Below the pieces are notes generated by a model, which ran no database searches, was not told the origin of the DNA, and saw only the letters and a program-made list of their open reading frames with translations. The position numbers and the translations under genes are program-made. Shown one piece after another: positions 41,922 to 50,959 of a DNA stretch of 53,783 nt. Each line of letters begins with the position of its first letter. The first letter of the stretch is position 1. The stretch is taken from assembly GCA_031551885.1 (NCBI GenBank), contig JAVBMX010000081.1:1-53783 (forward strand), read 5' to 3'. Source of the stretch: Frigididesulfovibrio sp031551885. Lineage in GTDB: Bacteria > Desulfobacterota > Desulfovibrionia > Desulfovibrionales > Desulfovibrionaceae.

Positions 41922-44810
41922 ATGACCGATGAAAAAATCAAAGTGAAAGACCTGGCCGGCGAGCTGGGCCTGCAAAACAAGGACGTGCTTGCCGCGGCCA
42001 AGGAAATGGGCATTGCCGCCGCCAAGGTGGCGGGCAGCTCGCTTTCCGAGGCGGAGGTTTCCCGTCTGCGCGCCCACTTCGCGCCCGAGCCGGAAAAACG
42101 CGAAGACGTGATCGTCCGCCGTCGGCGCAAAGCCTCGCCGGATGAAGCCGTTTCCGAAGCTCCGCAGGCGGCGGCCGACGGGCCCGCCCCCGAGGCCGCG
42201 CCCGTCGTCGAAGAGCCGGCCGCCAAGGTTGTGCAGCAGGCCGCCAAAGTCGTTGAGGAAGCCCCCGCGCAGGAAGCCCCGGTCGTCGAGCCCCCCAAAG
42301 CGGCCCGAATCATCAAGCCCGCCAAGGTCGAACCCACCCCGGTCGAGCAGTCGGCAGCCGCCGCCCCTGCGGCTCCCGCGCCCGCCCGCGAGGAAGAGGC
42401 CCCCGTGGAGCCGGAAGCCCCCGCGCCCAAGAAAGAAAGCAAACCGGCGCCGATGACCGGCGCCCGAGTGGTGCGCCCGGCCTCGTTCTCGGCCGAACCG
42501 GAACGCAACGCCGCCGGAGAAACCGTGTCTTCGGCCCCGGCACTGCCGCCCAAAACCGATTCTTCCGAGTCCGAAGGCTTTGGCGACGACGACACAGGCG
42601 GCGCGCCCAAAGTTCGGGTCATCTCCCGTCCCAGCCCCAACCAGCAAGCCCCCAGGCCCCGGAGCGACGCCGCTCCCGCCAGACCCGGCGAACGCCGCTT
42701 CGGCGCTCCCGGCGGCGCGCCCGGTGGTGGTCCCCGTCCCGGCGGCCCCGGTGCTCCCGGCGGCGCTCCGGGCCGTGGCCCCCGTCCCGGCGGCGCGCCT
42801 GGTGGTGCTCCCGGCGGTGCCGCGCCCTACGCCGGCCGGCCCGTTCCTCCGGGCGGCGGCGGTGCGCCCGGCGGCGACGAGCAAAGCCGGAAAAAGCGCC
42901 AAAAAGGCAAGCGTACTGTGGATTTCACGACTCCCCGCTTCGGTGGAGCCGACGGTGACGAGCATGGCTGGCAGCGTTCCGGCCGGCGCAAGGGCCGGGG
43001 CAAGTCGCGCGATGTCGCGCCCATGGGCGGCACCCAGCCGCAAAAGGCGGTCAAGCGTAAAATTAAGGTCGACGAGTTCATTCGCGTCTCCGACCTAGCC
43101 CACCAGATGGGCTTGAAGGCCGGGGAAATCATCAAGGTGCTCTTCGCCCTCGGGGTTATGGCCACGATCAACCAAAGCCTGGATATCGACACCTCCACCC
43201 TGGTGGCCGCCGAATTCGGCTATGAAATCGAAAAAGTCGGTTTCTCCGAAGAAGAAATTCTGGAGGCCGGCCAAGAGGAAGACAGCCCCGAAGACCTGGT
43301 GACGCGGCCCCCGGTGGTTACGATCATGGGTCACGTCGACCACGGCAAAACCTCGCTGCTCGACGCCATCCGCAAATCGTCGGTCGTTTCCGGCGAAGCG
43401 GGCGGCATCACCCAGCATATCGGCGCCTACCACGTATCCACCAAGAAAGGTGAAATCGTCTTCCTGGACACTCCCGGCCACGAAGCCTTTACGGCCATGC
43501 GGGCCCGGGGCGCGGAAGTGACCGACATCGTGGTGCTGGTGGTCGCGGCCGACGACGGGGTCAAAGAACAGACCCGTGAAGCGGCCAACCACGCCAAGGC
43601 AGCCGGCGTGCCGATCATGGTGGCCGTGAACAAAATGGACAAGCCCGACGCCGACCCGGACCGCGTGAAACGCGAACTGTCCGAGCTTGGCCTTGTGTCC
43701 GAAGACTGGGGCGGGGAAACCACGTTCTCGTACGTTTCGGCCAAGACCCGCCAAGGTCTGGACGATCTGCTTGAGCTTCTGGCCCTGCAGGCTGAAATCC
43801 TTGAGCTCAAGGCCAACCCCAAGCGCGAAGCCCGGGGCCACATTGTCGAAGCCAAGCTGGACAAAGGCCGGGGCGCTCTGGGCACCGTGCTTATCCAGCA
43901 GGGCACCCTGCGCCTGGGCGACACCTTTGTCTGCGGCGTGCACTCCGGCAAGGTGCGGGCCATGTTCAACGACCAAGGCAAAAAGGTCAAAGAAGCCGGG
44001 CCTTCCATGCCTGTGGAAGTGCAAGGCTTTGAAGGCGTGCCCGAGGCCGGTGAAGAATTCATCTGTCTGGCCGACGACAAAAGCGCCCGCCGCATCGCCG
44101 AGGCCCGCGCCCTCAAGCAGCGCGAACGCGAGTTGGCCAAAGAATCCAAGATCACCCTGGAGACCTTCCTGGCCCGCCGCGCCGACAGCGTGGAGGCCGA
44201 AGTCCTCAACCTGGTGGTCAAGTCCGACGTGCAGGGTTCTCTGGAAGCCATCACCGACGCCCTGGTCAAGCTTTCCACCGAGAAGGTGCGGATCAACGTG
44301 ATCCACGGCGGCACGGGCGCGGTTTCCGAGTCCGACGTGCTTCTGGCTTCGGCCTCGGGCGCGGTCATCGTGGGCTTCAACGTGCGCCCGGTGGTCAAGG
44401 CCAAGGAACTGGCCGAGCAGGAAAAAGTCGACATCCGCTTCTACGACATCATCTACAAGCTGGTGGACGAGATCAAAAGCGCCATGGCCGGCATGCTGGC
44501 CCCGGTGGAAAAAGAGGTATTCCTCGGCACGGCCGACGTGCGCGAAACCTTCTCGGTGCCCAAGGTCGGCGTCATTGCCGGCTCCCATGTCTCGGACGGC
44601 AAGCTCGTCCGCAATGCCCAGGTCCGCCTGCTGCGTGACGGCGTGGTCATTTACACGGGCAAAATCGGCTCGCTCCGCCGCTTCAAAGACGACGTGCGCG
44701 AAGTGGCCAAAGGCTACGAGTGCGGTATCGGCCTGGAAAACTACAACGACCTCAAAGTCGGCGACGTGATCGAAGCCTTTGAAGTCGTGGAGGAAGCCGC
44801 GCAGTTGTAG
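41922..44810 (+). CDS. infB: Translation initiation factor IF-2
   Basis: IF-2 is the GTPase that places initiator tRNA on the 30S subunit. The 962-aa product has an N-terminal IF2_N domain (IKVKDLAGELGLQNKD). A very long Pro/Ala/Glu region and a Gly/Pro/Arg-rich tract follow (about 60-355). A second IF2_N-like segment (VDEFIRVSDLAHQMGLKAGE) precedes the GTPase domain with GHVDHGKT at 470-477, DTPGHEAFTAM and NKMDKPDAD. The C-terminal domains end with GLENYNDLKVGDVIEAFE. ATG 41922 follows AAAGGGG; the frame is open upstream through ylxR. DUF503, rbfA, nrnA and truB, which usually follow, do not. Confidence 0.97.
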   Translation: MTDEKIKVKDLAGELGLQNKDVLAAAKEMGIAAAKVAGSSLSEAEVSRLRAHFAPEPEKREDVIVRRRRKASPDEAVSEAPQAAADGPAPEAAPVVEEPAAKVVQQAAKVVEEAPAQEAPVVEPPKAARIIKPAKVEPTPVEQSAAAAPAAPAPAREEEAPVEPEAPAPKKESKPAPMTGARVVRPASFSAEPERNAAGETVSSAPALPPKTDSSESEGFGDDDTGGAPKVRVISRPSPNQQAPRPRSDAAPARPGERRFGAPGGAPGGGPRPGGPGAPGGAPGRGPRPGGAPGGAPGGAAPYAGRPVPPGGGGAPGGDEQSRKKRQKGKRTVDFTTPRFGGADGDEHGWQRSGRRKGRGKSRDVAPMGGTQPQKAVKRKIKVDEFIRVSDLAHQMGLKAGEIIKVLFALGVMATINQSLDIDTSTLVAAEFGYEIEKVGFSEEEILEAGQEEDSPEDLVTRPPVVTIMGHVDHGKTSLLDAIRKSSVVSGEAGGITQHIGAYHVSTKKGEIVFLDTPGHEAFTAMRARGAEVTDIVVLVVAADDGVKEQTREAANHAKAAGVPIMVAVNKMDKPDADPDRVKRELSELGLVSEDWGGETTFSYVSAKTRQGLDDLLELLALQAEILELKANPKREARGHIVEAKLDKGRGALGTVLIQQGTLRLGDTFVCGVHSGKVRAMFNDQGKKVKEAGPSMPVEVQGFEGVPEAGEEFICLADDKSARRIAEARALKQRERELAKESKITLETFLARRADSVEAEVLNLVVKSDVQGSLEAITDALVKLSTEKVRINVIHGGTGAVSESDVLLASASGAVIVGFNVRPVVKAKELAEQEKVDIRFYDIIYKLVDEIKSAMAGMLAPVEKEVFLGTADVRETFSVPKVGVIAGSHVSDGKLVRNAQVRLLRDGVVIYTGKIGSLRRFKDDVREVAKGYECGIGLENYNDLKVGDVIEAFEVVEEAAQL

Positions 44811-44824
44811 GAAGAAGAAGATAT

Positions 44825-44866
44825 GCCTCCGGCGGGCAGGGGGCTGAACCCCTGTCCGCCCCATTG
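44825..44866 (+). repeat. F1 repeat fragment, copy 5 (module A only)
   Basis: CCTCCGGCGGGCAGGGGGCT, then GAACCCCTGTCCGCCCC, lies 15 nt after the infB stop. It matches the second half of module A in a diverged form. Confidence 0.55.
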
Positions 44867-44917
44867 CGAAAATAAGCGGGCAGTTCTCCTTTCAGGAAGA
44901 CCGCCCGCTTATTTTCG
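44867..44917. terminator. Bidirectional terminator between infB and the converging gene
   Basis: A perfect 15-bp inverted repeat, CGAAAATAAGCGGGC / GCCCGCTTATTTTCG with a 21-nt loop, carries T-rich arms on both strands. It separates infB from the minus-strand gene ending at 44953. Confidence 0.75.
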
Positions 44918-44952
44918 CCTTCGGTGTGATCGGGTCGGGCCGCCGGCGCAGC

Positions 44953-45648
44953 TCATGGTCTTTGGAAAAGGCGCTTCACCAGCTCGCGCACGCCGTTCCC
45001 GAGCCAAGGAAAAGCACCGGCTTGCGCCTGAGTATCGGCCGTAAGCGCCCGCATGCCGGAAGCGAGTTCCGCCTGGGAAGGGCCTTTCCCTTCAGGCAAA
45101 GCAAAAAGGGCATCGCAAGCGTCGGTCAGGCGTTCCATCAAGCTTCCCTGGGGCGGCGACCAAACCTGGCCCTTTTTCAGGCTTCCATCCCCGCCGGCAA
45201 CCGCAAGCGTCCAGGTCGTCCCGTCACAGCCGTAATACCCTTCGATCGGAGGGCGCGTTTCGGCCACGGCCGCGCGAAAGAGTTCCCCGACGGCCTCCGC
45301 GAGTTCCGGCTCCAACCGAACATCACGGGAGGTCACGGTGACGTTTTTGTCCCGCGCATACCAAAGATTCTCCGACAGGATATTCGTGAGCAGATGCACC
45401 CCATCCGGGCGGCGCTCAAGCGACCAGGCGTACTCCGCCGTGAACGACGGCAGTACCGTGCAGCGGGCAAGGGGCTTGGGGCCGAAGCCTGTGTGCAGCA
45501 GCGCAAGCACGTGGACATAATAGTCCCTGACGCTGCGGTTGGGGCTGCCGTGGCTCCTTGCAGGCTCCAGATGGCCGCCTCGGGCAAAGGCGAACTGAGG
45601 CGTGAGGGGAAGGGACAAAAGCAAAAGAAATACGCTCAGAAGCTTCAT
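44953..45648 (-). CDS. Exported hypothetical protein, paralogue of the 45691 gene
   Basis: The 231-aa product has a signal peptide (MKLLSVFLLLLSLPLTPQFA, cleavage near FAFA). The mature part contains HTGFGPKPLARCTVLPSFTA, EYAWSLERR and LLTNILSENLWYARDKNV. Further on are YYGCDGTTW and GQVWSPPQGSLMERLTDACD. Nearly every block has a counterpart in the next gene upstream, so the pair arose by duplication. AAGGA precedes the ATG. No known family is recognised. Confidence 0.85.
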   Translation of the reverse strand: MKLLSVFLLLLSLPLTPQFAFARGGHLEPARSHGSPNRSVRDYYVHVLALLHTGFGPKPLARCTVLPSFTAEYAWSLERRPDGVHLLTNILSENLWYARDKNVTVTSRDVRLEPELAEAVGELFRAAVAETRPPIEGYYGCDGTTWTLAVAGGDGSLKKGQVWSPPQGSLMERLTDACDALFALPEGKGPSQAELASGMRALTADTQAQAGAFPWLGNGVRELVKRLFQRP

Positions 45649-45690
45649 TGAACGGTTCCTTATAAAAAAGAGCTTCTTCGACTCGACTCT

Positions 45691-46236
45691 TCAGTCCGCC
45701 GGCCGCGCCTTCATCTCGCACAGGTGGGCAAGAAGCCGGCGGCATCGCGTGGCGAGTTCGGTCTGGGAAGGTCCTTTGTCCTCCGTCAGGGAGAAAAGGT
45801 CATCGCTGATTTGAGCCAGCCGCCCCAACGGGCTTTCCTTCCAAGGCGACCATATCGCGCCCACCTTGAAAGCTCCTTCCGTACCAACGGCACCAAAATA
45901 ATACGTGACGCCGTCAATACCAAATGTGTCTTTCTCATCCATGTCGACCAGGGCTTCCCGGAATACTTCTTCGACGGCCGCAGTCAGTTCCGAATCCAGC
46001 CGGAGACTCCGGGAAATGATGGGAACATTCTTCTTCGCGGCTTGCCAGTGGCTTTCCGCCATTATGTTGGTGAACAGATATACCCCGCCGGACCGGCGCT
46101 CCACGGACCAAGCATATTCGGGTGTGAATGACGGCAGCACGGTGCAGCACGCCACGGGTATGTCGGCGAACCCCGTTTGCAGCAAGGGAAAAACCTCGCT
46201 ACGGGAGGGGATTTCGAAAGGAAAATAAACTTTCAT
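45691..46236 (-). CDS. Hypothetical protein, paralogue lacking a signal peptide
   Basis: The 181-aa product starts MKVYFPFEIPSRSEVFPLLQ at ATG 46236 (AGGGG 5 nt ahead; a GTG two codons earlier is less likely). It shares with its neighbour the blocks CTVLPSFTPEYAWSVERR, YLFTNIMAESHW, GIDGVTYYF and GAIWSPWKESPLGRLAQISD, followed by LFSLTEDKGPSQTELAT. It lacks the signal peptide, so the two copies may act in different compartments. That could mean a cytoplasmic/exported pair, or loss of the 5' end after duplication. Confidence 0.85.
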   Translation of the reverse strand: MKVYFPFEIPSRSEVFPLLQTGFADIPVACCTVLPSFTPEYAWSVERRSGGVYLFTNIMAESHWQAAKKNVPIISRSLRLDSELTAAVEEVFREALVDMDEKDTFGIDGVTYYFGAVGTEGAFKVGAIWSPWKESPLGRLAQISDDLFSLTEDKGPSQTELATRCRRLLAHLCEMKARPAD

Positions 46237-46248
46237 GGTCACCCCTAC

Positions 46249-46281
46249 AAAAAAAGGACGGGAAGATTTCTCCTCCCGCCC
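46249..46281 (-). terminator. Rho-independent terminator after the 46307 lipoprotein gene
   Basis: On the minus strand GGGCGGGA / TCCCGTCC (one G-T pair) forms an 8-bp stem with a 10-nt loop, followed by T7 (46255-46249), 26 nt after the stop. It separates the lipoprotein pair from the downstream paralogue pair. Confidence 0.82.
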
Positions 46282-46306
46282 TTCATGGGTTCGCGAACGG
46301 TTCGCC

Positions 46307-47836
46307 TTACTTGGTGGAGGAAACCGTCAGGTTCAGGGCGTCACCCGAACCGCTCATGATTTCGCCCAGAGCGTCAAAGGTCACCGGGGTGGTGGGGGCC
46401 ATCTTCAGGCTAAAGGTGCCGGAGTTCTTCAAGAAGTCGGCAAAGGCTACGGCCACCTTACGCTGGGCGCTGCCTTCCGCGCCCATGGCGCTCAGGTCCT
46501 GAATCATTTCGTCACGGATGCTTTCCTTGGTGGCCTTCGGGTCATACTGCTTGGCTTCTTCCGCATTCAGGGCGAAAGCCAGGTCCACGGCGCCGAGGTC
46601 CTTCAGGGTCAGGCTCAGCTCGTTCATCTTCATATCGTCCGGGTTCTGGGGCACGGCGGGTACATCTTTGTCGCCCGCGGCAAAGCCGCCCTTCAGAGCA
46701 AAATCGAGGCTGCCCAGATTTTTGTCGGCGACGCGCAGGGTCTTCAGGGCGATACGGCCACCGTCGCCTTCTTTCACCGCTTCAAAGTCAACGGCGCCGG
46801 AAAGGTCAAAGGGCTTGCCGTACACAGCGGCCAGGGCCTTGCCTTCAAAACCTTTGCCGTACACGGAAGGCGGAATCACGAGGCTGTCGACTTCTTTCTT
46901 GAAGATGATGCGATCCTGCGTGAATTCGATGTCCATGCTGATCTTTTTCGCGACCAGCGGTTCGTTGGTCATCGGGCGGACCTGGACGTTTTCCATCACC
47001 ACGCCTTGCAGCAGAACGGGATTCTTCTTCAGCGCGTCGGCCAGATCCTTTTCATAGCCTTCCGAAGGCGTGAAGGGTTCACCGGTCTGAGCGGCCTTCG
47101 GGTCGTAATGTTTCATGAACGGGGTGAAAACATCGGGAATGGAGAAATTCTTGATCGACAGCTTGCTCATCGAGAACATTTCAGAGCCCAGGAAAACGAT
47201 CTTGAAATTCTCGGCGACCATATCCTTCCAGTTCGTCATGCTGAACGCGCCGCTCGAGGCTTTGTCCATGGCGAAGCTACCGGAGACAAAACCCATGTTG
47301 AGGTCGGCCCGATAGTTCTGCATGGACGAAGAATCACCCTTGAAGGTCATAAGGGCCGCGACGAGATCCTTGGTGGGGGCGTCTTTGGCCAGGGCTTTAT
47401 CCATGGCCGCGGCGTCCAGTTGGAGGTTGGCGAACTCCATGCCGGCCACCGAGCCGGAAGCGGAACCCGCGCCGCCCATGCCGGCGTCTTTCATATCCAT
47501 GGTGCTGCGGTAGTTCTTGAAGACCACCTTCTTGGCCACCGGAACCACGCCCGCTTTGGTCGCGGCGTCAAAATCCACGCCTTCGGCCTTGAGCTCGTCC
47601 ACGGTGATGACGTTGGTGCCCATGCCCGCGTAGGGAATTTCAGCCTTGAAGTTGGTGATGGTCAGGGAGTCGCCCTTGACCACAACGGTGGCGTTGCGGC
47701 TGCCCGGCAGCTTGGCGAGAGCGTTCTCGACCTTTTGCTTGTTCTCGGCGTCTTTTTTGCCGTCGTCGCCGCAGCCGGCGAAAGCCAGGGCCAAAGCCAC
47801 CATCGCCGGGAGGCAGGCGTAGCGAATCAGTTTCAT
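46307..47836 (-). CDS. Large lipoprotein, paralogue of the 47920 gene
   Basis: The 509-aa product has a lipoprotein signal (MKLIRYACLPAMVALALAFA, lipobox FAGC, Cys about 22). KDAENKQKVENALAKLPGS and VVVKGDSLTITNF follow, then long alternating beta-type sequence with blocks such as MENVQVRPMTNEPLVAKKIS. The start and several blocks match the neighbouring gene, so they are tandem paralogues. An elongated beta-rich envelope lipoprotein is inferred; the family is not recognised. AAGGAGAACAT precedes ATG. A terminator follows. Confidence 0.88.
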   Translation of the reverse strand: MKLIRYACLPAMVALALAFAGCGDDGKKDAENKQKVENALAKLPGSRNATVVVKGDSLTITNFKAEIPYAGMGTNVITVDELKAEGVDFDAATKAGVVPVAKKVVFKNYRSTMDMKDAGMGGAGSASGSVAGMEFANLQLDAAAMDKALAKDAPTKDLVAALMTFKGDSSSMQNYRADLNMGFVSGSFAMDKASSGAFSMTNWKDMVAENFKIVFLGSEMFSMSKLSIKNFSIPDVFTPFMKHYDPKAAQTGEPFTPSEGYEKDLADALKKNPVLLQGVVMENVQVRPMTNEPLVAKKISMDIEFTQDRIIFKKEVDSLVIPPSVYGKGFEGKALAAVYGKPFDLSGAVDFEAVKEGDGGRIALKTLRVADKNLGSLDFALKGGFAAGDKDVPAVPQNPDDMKMNELSLTLKDLGAVDLAFALNAEEAKQYDPKATKESIRDEMIQDLSAMGAEGSAQRKVAVAFADFLKNSGTFSLKMAPTTPVTFDALGEIMSGSGDALNLTVSSTK

Positions 47837-47919
47837 ATGTTCTCCTTCCGGCGATGCCGGGTTTGATTTGCGGTCAGACCATACCGAAATAGAATTAGAA
47901 GTGCAAAGAAGAAATTCCG

Positions 47920-49413
47920 TTATTGTCCCGCAGACGGCGTATGCTCCACGGCGGTTTTCCAGGTCGACGGGACCACATCCAGTTTTTGGGACAGCGTCTT
48001 CATCGGTTCCGGCGGGTCGCAGATCACGACAAGGCGTACTTTGCCGCCCTTTTCCAGAAGCAGATGAAGAGCCTTGCCCACTTCGGCCTCGAGCCCTGTT
48101 TTCCGGCCCGCCGCCGCGAAATCGTCCAGCAAAGCCTGGCGGGTCCGTCCCAGGATGGCCGGCACCTTGTTGATGCCCCCCAGATCTTCAAGGCCTATGG
48201 AGAACCCCGCGGCCATGATTTTTTCCTCAGAGGGGAAGATCGGGAATCGTTCCGGGTCAACGGGCCAGCTCATAGCCAAGTTCCCGTCCACCACGCCCCA
48301 CTCAAGCCCGCGCAGGCTTCCGGAAACGGTTCCCGTTCCCGTATTTTTGTCCGCCTGCATCGCCCAGCCCAGGCTGAGTTCGCCCCGCAGGAAGTCGCCG
48401 GGGCGCAGCCCAAATTCGCTTGAGGGCAATTCCAACAAGGCCAGAGCCGCTGTCGGCACTTCCAGATCTTTCCCCAGAAGATCCATTTGCAGCTTGTCCG
48501 GCGAAATGAACAGGTCGAACGAGAGCTTGCCCACCCGGATGGGATCGGTGGTCATGGGACGGATGCGCAGGTTGTTGTACGCCAGGCCTTCCAACCGAAC
48601 GGGCGTGGCGCGCATCAACGCAAGCAGTTCCTGCGTGGTTTCCCGGTCGAGCTGTTCAGAATCGACCGTGGCCCCTTCGGCCTCTTTTTGCTGTTGCTCA
48701 CGCGCGATAGGCTCCAGGATGTCCGGGAATTCGATGAGCTTGAAGCCGTAAGAGTCGATGGCCGTAACCTCGGCGCCCAGGCTCATCACGCTCAGCTTTT
48801 TGGCTTCGAACCCTTCCCAGCGGAGCAGGCTTGCCGAGGCCAAAGAGGCGCTTTCGAGCTTTGAGGTGACCCCGAAGTAGGCGTAGGAATAGTCCAGCAC
48901 CTCGTTTTCCAATTTGACGGGGCCGATTTTCCAGGACTTCGCGGTTTTAAGCAGGGTCTCCGGCTCGGCCTTGCCGTCGAGGACCGCCAGCAGGCCGGCG
49001 AAGTCGCCGTGCGGGGTGTTCAACTCCAGTTTACCAAGGGAGTGCGAGTAAGAAAATTCGAACTGCAGCCAGGAGAGGCCGTCGCGCAGGTTTTTCAAGG
49101 TGATCTTTCCAACCACGGGCGCGCCGTCCGGCGTTCCGGGGGCCTCGAAGTTCACCTTTTCGGCCACCAGTTCGTCAAAGGCAAACTCAAAGTTCACGCT
49201 TTGTTCCAGGGTCCACCTGCCCGTGAAGTTGCGGATGGTCACGGTGTCGCCCTTTACTTCAACGTCGGCCTTCCAGCCTTCGGGCAGGCGGGCGAGCAGG
49301 GCTTCGACCTTCTTCTTGTTTTCCGCGTCTTTCGCGGGATCGGAAAAACAACCGGCGCATATCGAAATCGCGCTCACGATAAAAGTCACAACGGCAACGC
49401 GGAAAAAGCGCAT
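47920..49413 (-). CDS. Large lipoprotein, paralogue of the 46307 gene
   Basis: The 497-aa product starts at ATG 49413 behind a perfect GGAGG. It has a hydrophobic signal (VAVVTFIVSAISICAGC) with lipobox at about residue 21. AKDAENKKKVEALLARLPEG and VEVKGDTVTIRNF align with the neighbour, as does YNNLRIRPMTTDPIRVGKLS. The frame is open 26 codons further upstream without support. An 83-nt gap with no terminator separates it from the downstream copy, so the two are probably co-transcribed. Confidence 0.88.
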   Translation of the reverse strand: MRFFRVAVVTFIVSAISICAGCFSDPAKDAENKKKVEALLARLPEGWKADVEVKGDTVTIRNFTGRWTLEQSVNFEFAFDELVAEKVNFEAPGTPDGAPVVGKITLKNLRDGLSWLQFEFSYSHSLGKLELNTPHGDFAGLLAVLDGKAEPETLLKTAKSWKIGPVKLENEVLDYSYAYFGVTSKLESASLASASLLRWEGFEAKKLSVMSLGAEVTAIDSYGFKLIEFPDILEPIAREQQQKEAEGATVDSEQLDRETTQELLALMRATPVRLEGLAYNNLRIRPMTTDPIRVGKLSFDLFISPDKLQMDLLGKDLEVPTAALALLELPSSEFGLRPGDFLRGELSLGWAMQADKNTGTGTVSGSLRGLEWGVVDGNLAMSWPVDPERFPIFPSEEKIMAAGFSIGLEDLGGINKVPAILGRTRQALLDDFAAAGRKTGLEAEVGKALHLLLEKGGKVRLVVICDPPEPMKTLSQKLDVVPSTWKTAVEHTPSAGQ

Positions 49414-49600
49414 GAAACCTCCGGAAAAAGAATGGACTGCAAAATGAAAATGCTCGGTCCCGCCGTTACCATAAAAACATCCGAAGAGCAAAACACCTGC
49501 CCCGCAAGGGAGCGCGCATACATCGGCGGGGCCTGTCCGCAGTGGGGCCGCCGCCGGCCGGCGTATTTTGCATTATAAAGCGCATCGGCCGACTTTATTC

Positions 49601-49631
49601 TAAAATAGAAACGGGGCGCTTTCGCGCCCCG
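49601..49631 (-). terminator. Rho-independent terminator after flagellin
   Basis: On the minus strand CGGGGCGC-GAAA-GCGCCCCG is followed by TTTCTATTTT, 40 nt beyond the flagellin stop. Confidence 0.85.
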
Positions 49632-49671
49632 CTTGCTTTTCCGTCAGATCCCCTATCCGTCGGGTCCGGCG

Positions 49672-50565
49672 TTAACCGCCGATAAGCTGCATAGCCATTC
49701 TCGGCAGGGAGTTGGCCTGCGAGAGCATGGCCACCGCCGCCTGCGAGAGGATCTGGTTACGCACGAACTCGGTCATTTCCGTGGACACGTCCACGTCCGA
49801 GATGCGCGATTCGGCGGCCTGCAGGTTTTCGGCCTGAATCTGCAGGTTGGAGACCGTGTTTTCCAGGCGGTTTTGCATGGCGCCCAGGTTGGCTCGAATC
49901 TTGTCCTTGGAGATGATCGCGTCGTTGATGCCCGTCAGCGCCCGCTGGGCCGCGGCCTGCGTGGACACGGTGAAGGCGGCGCTGGAGGAGTCGGCGCTGT
50001 TGCCCACGCCCAAAGCGGAAGCCGTGGAGTTGCCGATCTGGATGTAGTAGTAGTCTTCCGCCGAGTCGTTGGCCGTGCCGAAGTGGATCTTCACCTTGCC
50101 GGTGGAGACCAGGCCTTCGCCGTTGTGGGCGCTGGAAGACAGGTTGCCGTTCAGCAGGTACACCCCGTTAAAGTCGGTGGCGTTCGCGATCCGGGTGATT
50201 TCCGAGGCCATGGCCTGGTACTCGGATTCAATCATCAGACGCTGGTCGGAGTTGTACGTGCCGGTTGCGGCCTGTTCGGCCAATTCCTTCATCCGGATGA
50301 GCTTTTCGTCGATGACGCCCAAGGCGCCGTCGGCCGTCTGGATCATGGAAACGGCGTCGTTGGCGTTCCGCACACCCTGGTTCAGGGAGGCGATATCCGC
50401 CCGCATCAATTCGCGGATGGCGAGGCCGGCGGCGTCGTCGGACGCTTGACCGACCCGAAGGCCCGAAGACAAACGGCGCACCGAAGTGGCCAGGGCGTCA
50501 TAAGAGTTGCCCAGGTTGCGGGCCGCGTTCATTGCCATCATGTTGTGGTTGATTACCATTGCCAT
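49672..50565 (-). CDS. fliC: Flagellin
   Basis: Flagellin polymerises into the flagellar filament after export. The 297-aa protein has the conserved N-terminal D0/D1 region (MAMVINHNMMAMNAARNLGN; LSSGLRVGQASDDAAGLAI; IQTADGALGVIDEKLIRMKE) and C-terminal D1/D0 (ANLGAMQNRLENTVSNLQ; FVRNQILSQAAVAMLSQANS; PRMAMQLIGG). Only a short variable centre of about 100 residues lies between, the compact type found in Desulfovibrio and spirochaete-like flagellins. AAGGAGG precedes ATG. A FliA-type promoter lies about 85-110 nt upstream and a terminator follows, so it is a single-gene transcript. Confidence 0.96.
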   Translation of the reverse strand: MAMVINHNMMAMNAARNLGNSYDALATSVRRLSSGLRVGQASDDAAGLAIRELMRADIASLNQGVRNANDAVSMIQTADGALGVIDEKLIRMKELAEQAATGTYNSDQRLMIESEYQAMASEITRIANATDFNGVYLLNGNLSSSAHNGEGLVSTGKVKIHFGTANDSAEDYYYIQIGNSTASALGVGNSADSSSAAFTVSTQAAAQRALTGINDAIISKDKIRANLGAMQNRLENTVSNLQIQAENLQAAESRISDVDVSTEMTEFVRNQILSQAAVAMLSQANSLPRMAMQLIGG

Positions 50566-50649
50566 AATATTCCTCCTTGAATATTACGTGAGCCGGCGGT
50601 GCCGATGCGGTCGCTTCCCTGCGACACTCCCGCCGTGTGTTCACCGTTC

Positions 50650-50677
50650 TTATCGGGGTGTTCCCCGATTTCCTTTA
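50650..50677 (-). promoter_or_regulatory. Sigma-28 (FliA) promoter of flagellin
   Basis: On the minus strand TAAAGGAA (50677-50670), a 12-nt spacer and CCCGATAA (50657-50650) match the FliA consensus TAAAGTTT-N11-GCCGATAA closely. The spacer and -10 together form a palindrome, ATCGGGG-AACA-CCCCGAT. The predicted leader is about 75-80 nt. Confidence 0.8.
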
Positions 50678-50797
50678 GGGGAACCCGCGCGATGCCCGCC
50701 GGACCATCCGACGGCGTCGCGCATGGGCCTCTTATCGTCCCCCCACGGGAAGCCTTTAGGTCCGGTCGACATTTTTTCACGGATCTTTTTGGTCCGC

Positions 50798-50831
50798 AAA
50801 AAACCCCGCCGCTCAAGGAATTGAGGCGGGG
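50798..50831 (-). terminator. Terminator downstream of fliM
   Basis: On the minus strand CCCCGCCTCAA-TTCC-TTGAG(CG)GCGGGG, with a 2-nt bulge, is followed by T6. It lies about 130 nt past the fliM stop and upstream of the flagellin promoter. The 394-bp gap 50566-50959 holds only this, the promoter and an F2 repeat. Confidence 0.8.
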
Positions 50832-50879
50832 CCGAAAAAGATACCGGCCGCGATGCGAACAGCCGTTTTTGTAAAAGTC

Positions 50880-50959
50880 GGTTTGCCTCGACGGCCCGCG
50901 GCTCGTTCAAAAGTCCGGCGGCACTCCGGCTTCACGGACGATCTCGAAGTGAAATTGTC
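50880..50959 (-). repeat. F2 dispersed repeat, copy 4 (abuts the fliM stop)
   Basis: Read away from fliM on the minus strand it starts ACAATTTCACTTCGAGATCG and carries the core CGGACTTTTGAACGAGCCGC, a diverged form of the core of copies 1-3. Its end touches the fliM stop codon. Confidence 0.65.

Noticed and set aside
43095..44864. 589-aa open frame on the minus strand
   Set aside because: It is antisense to the infB GTPase and C-terminal domains.
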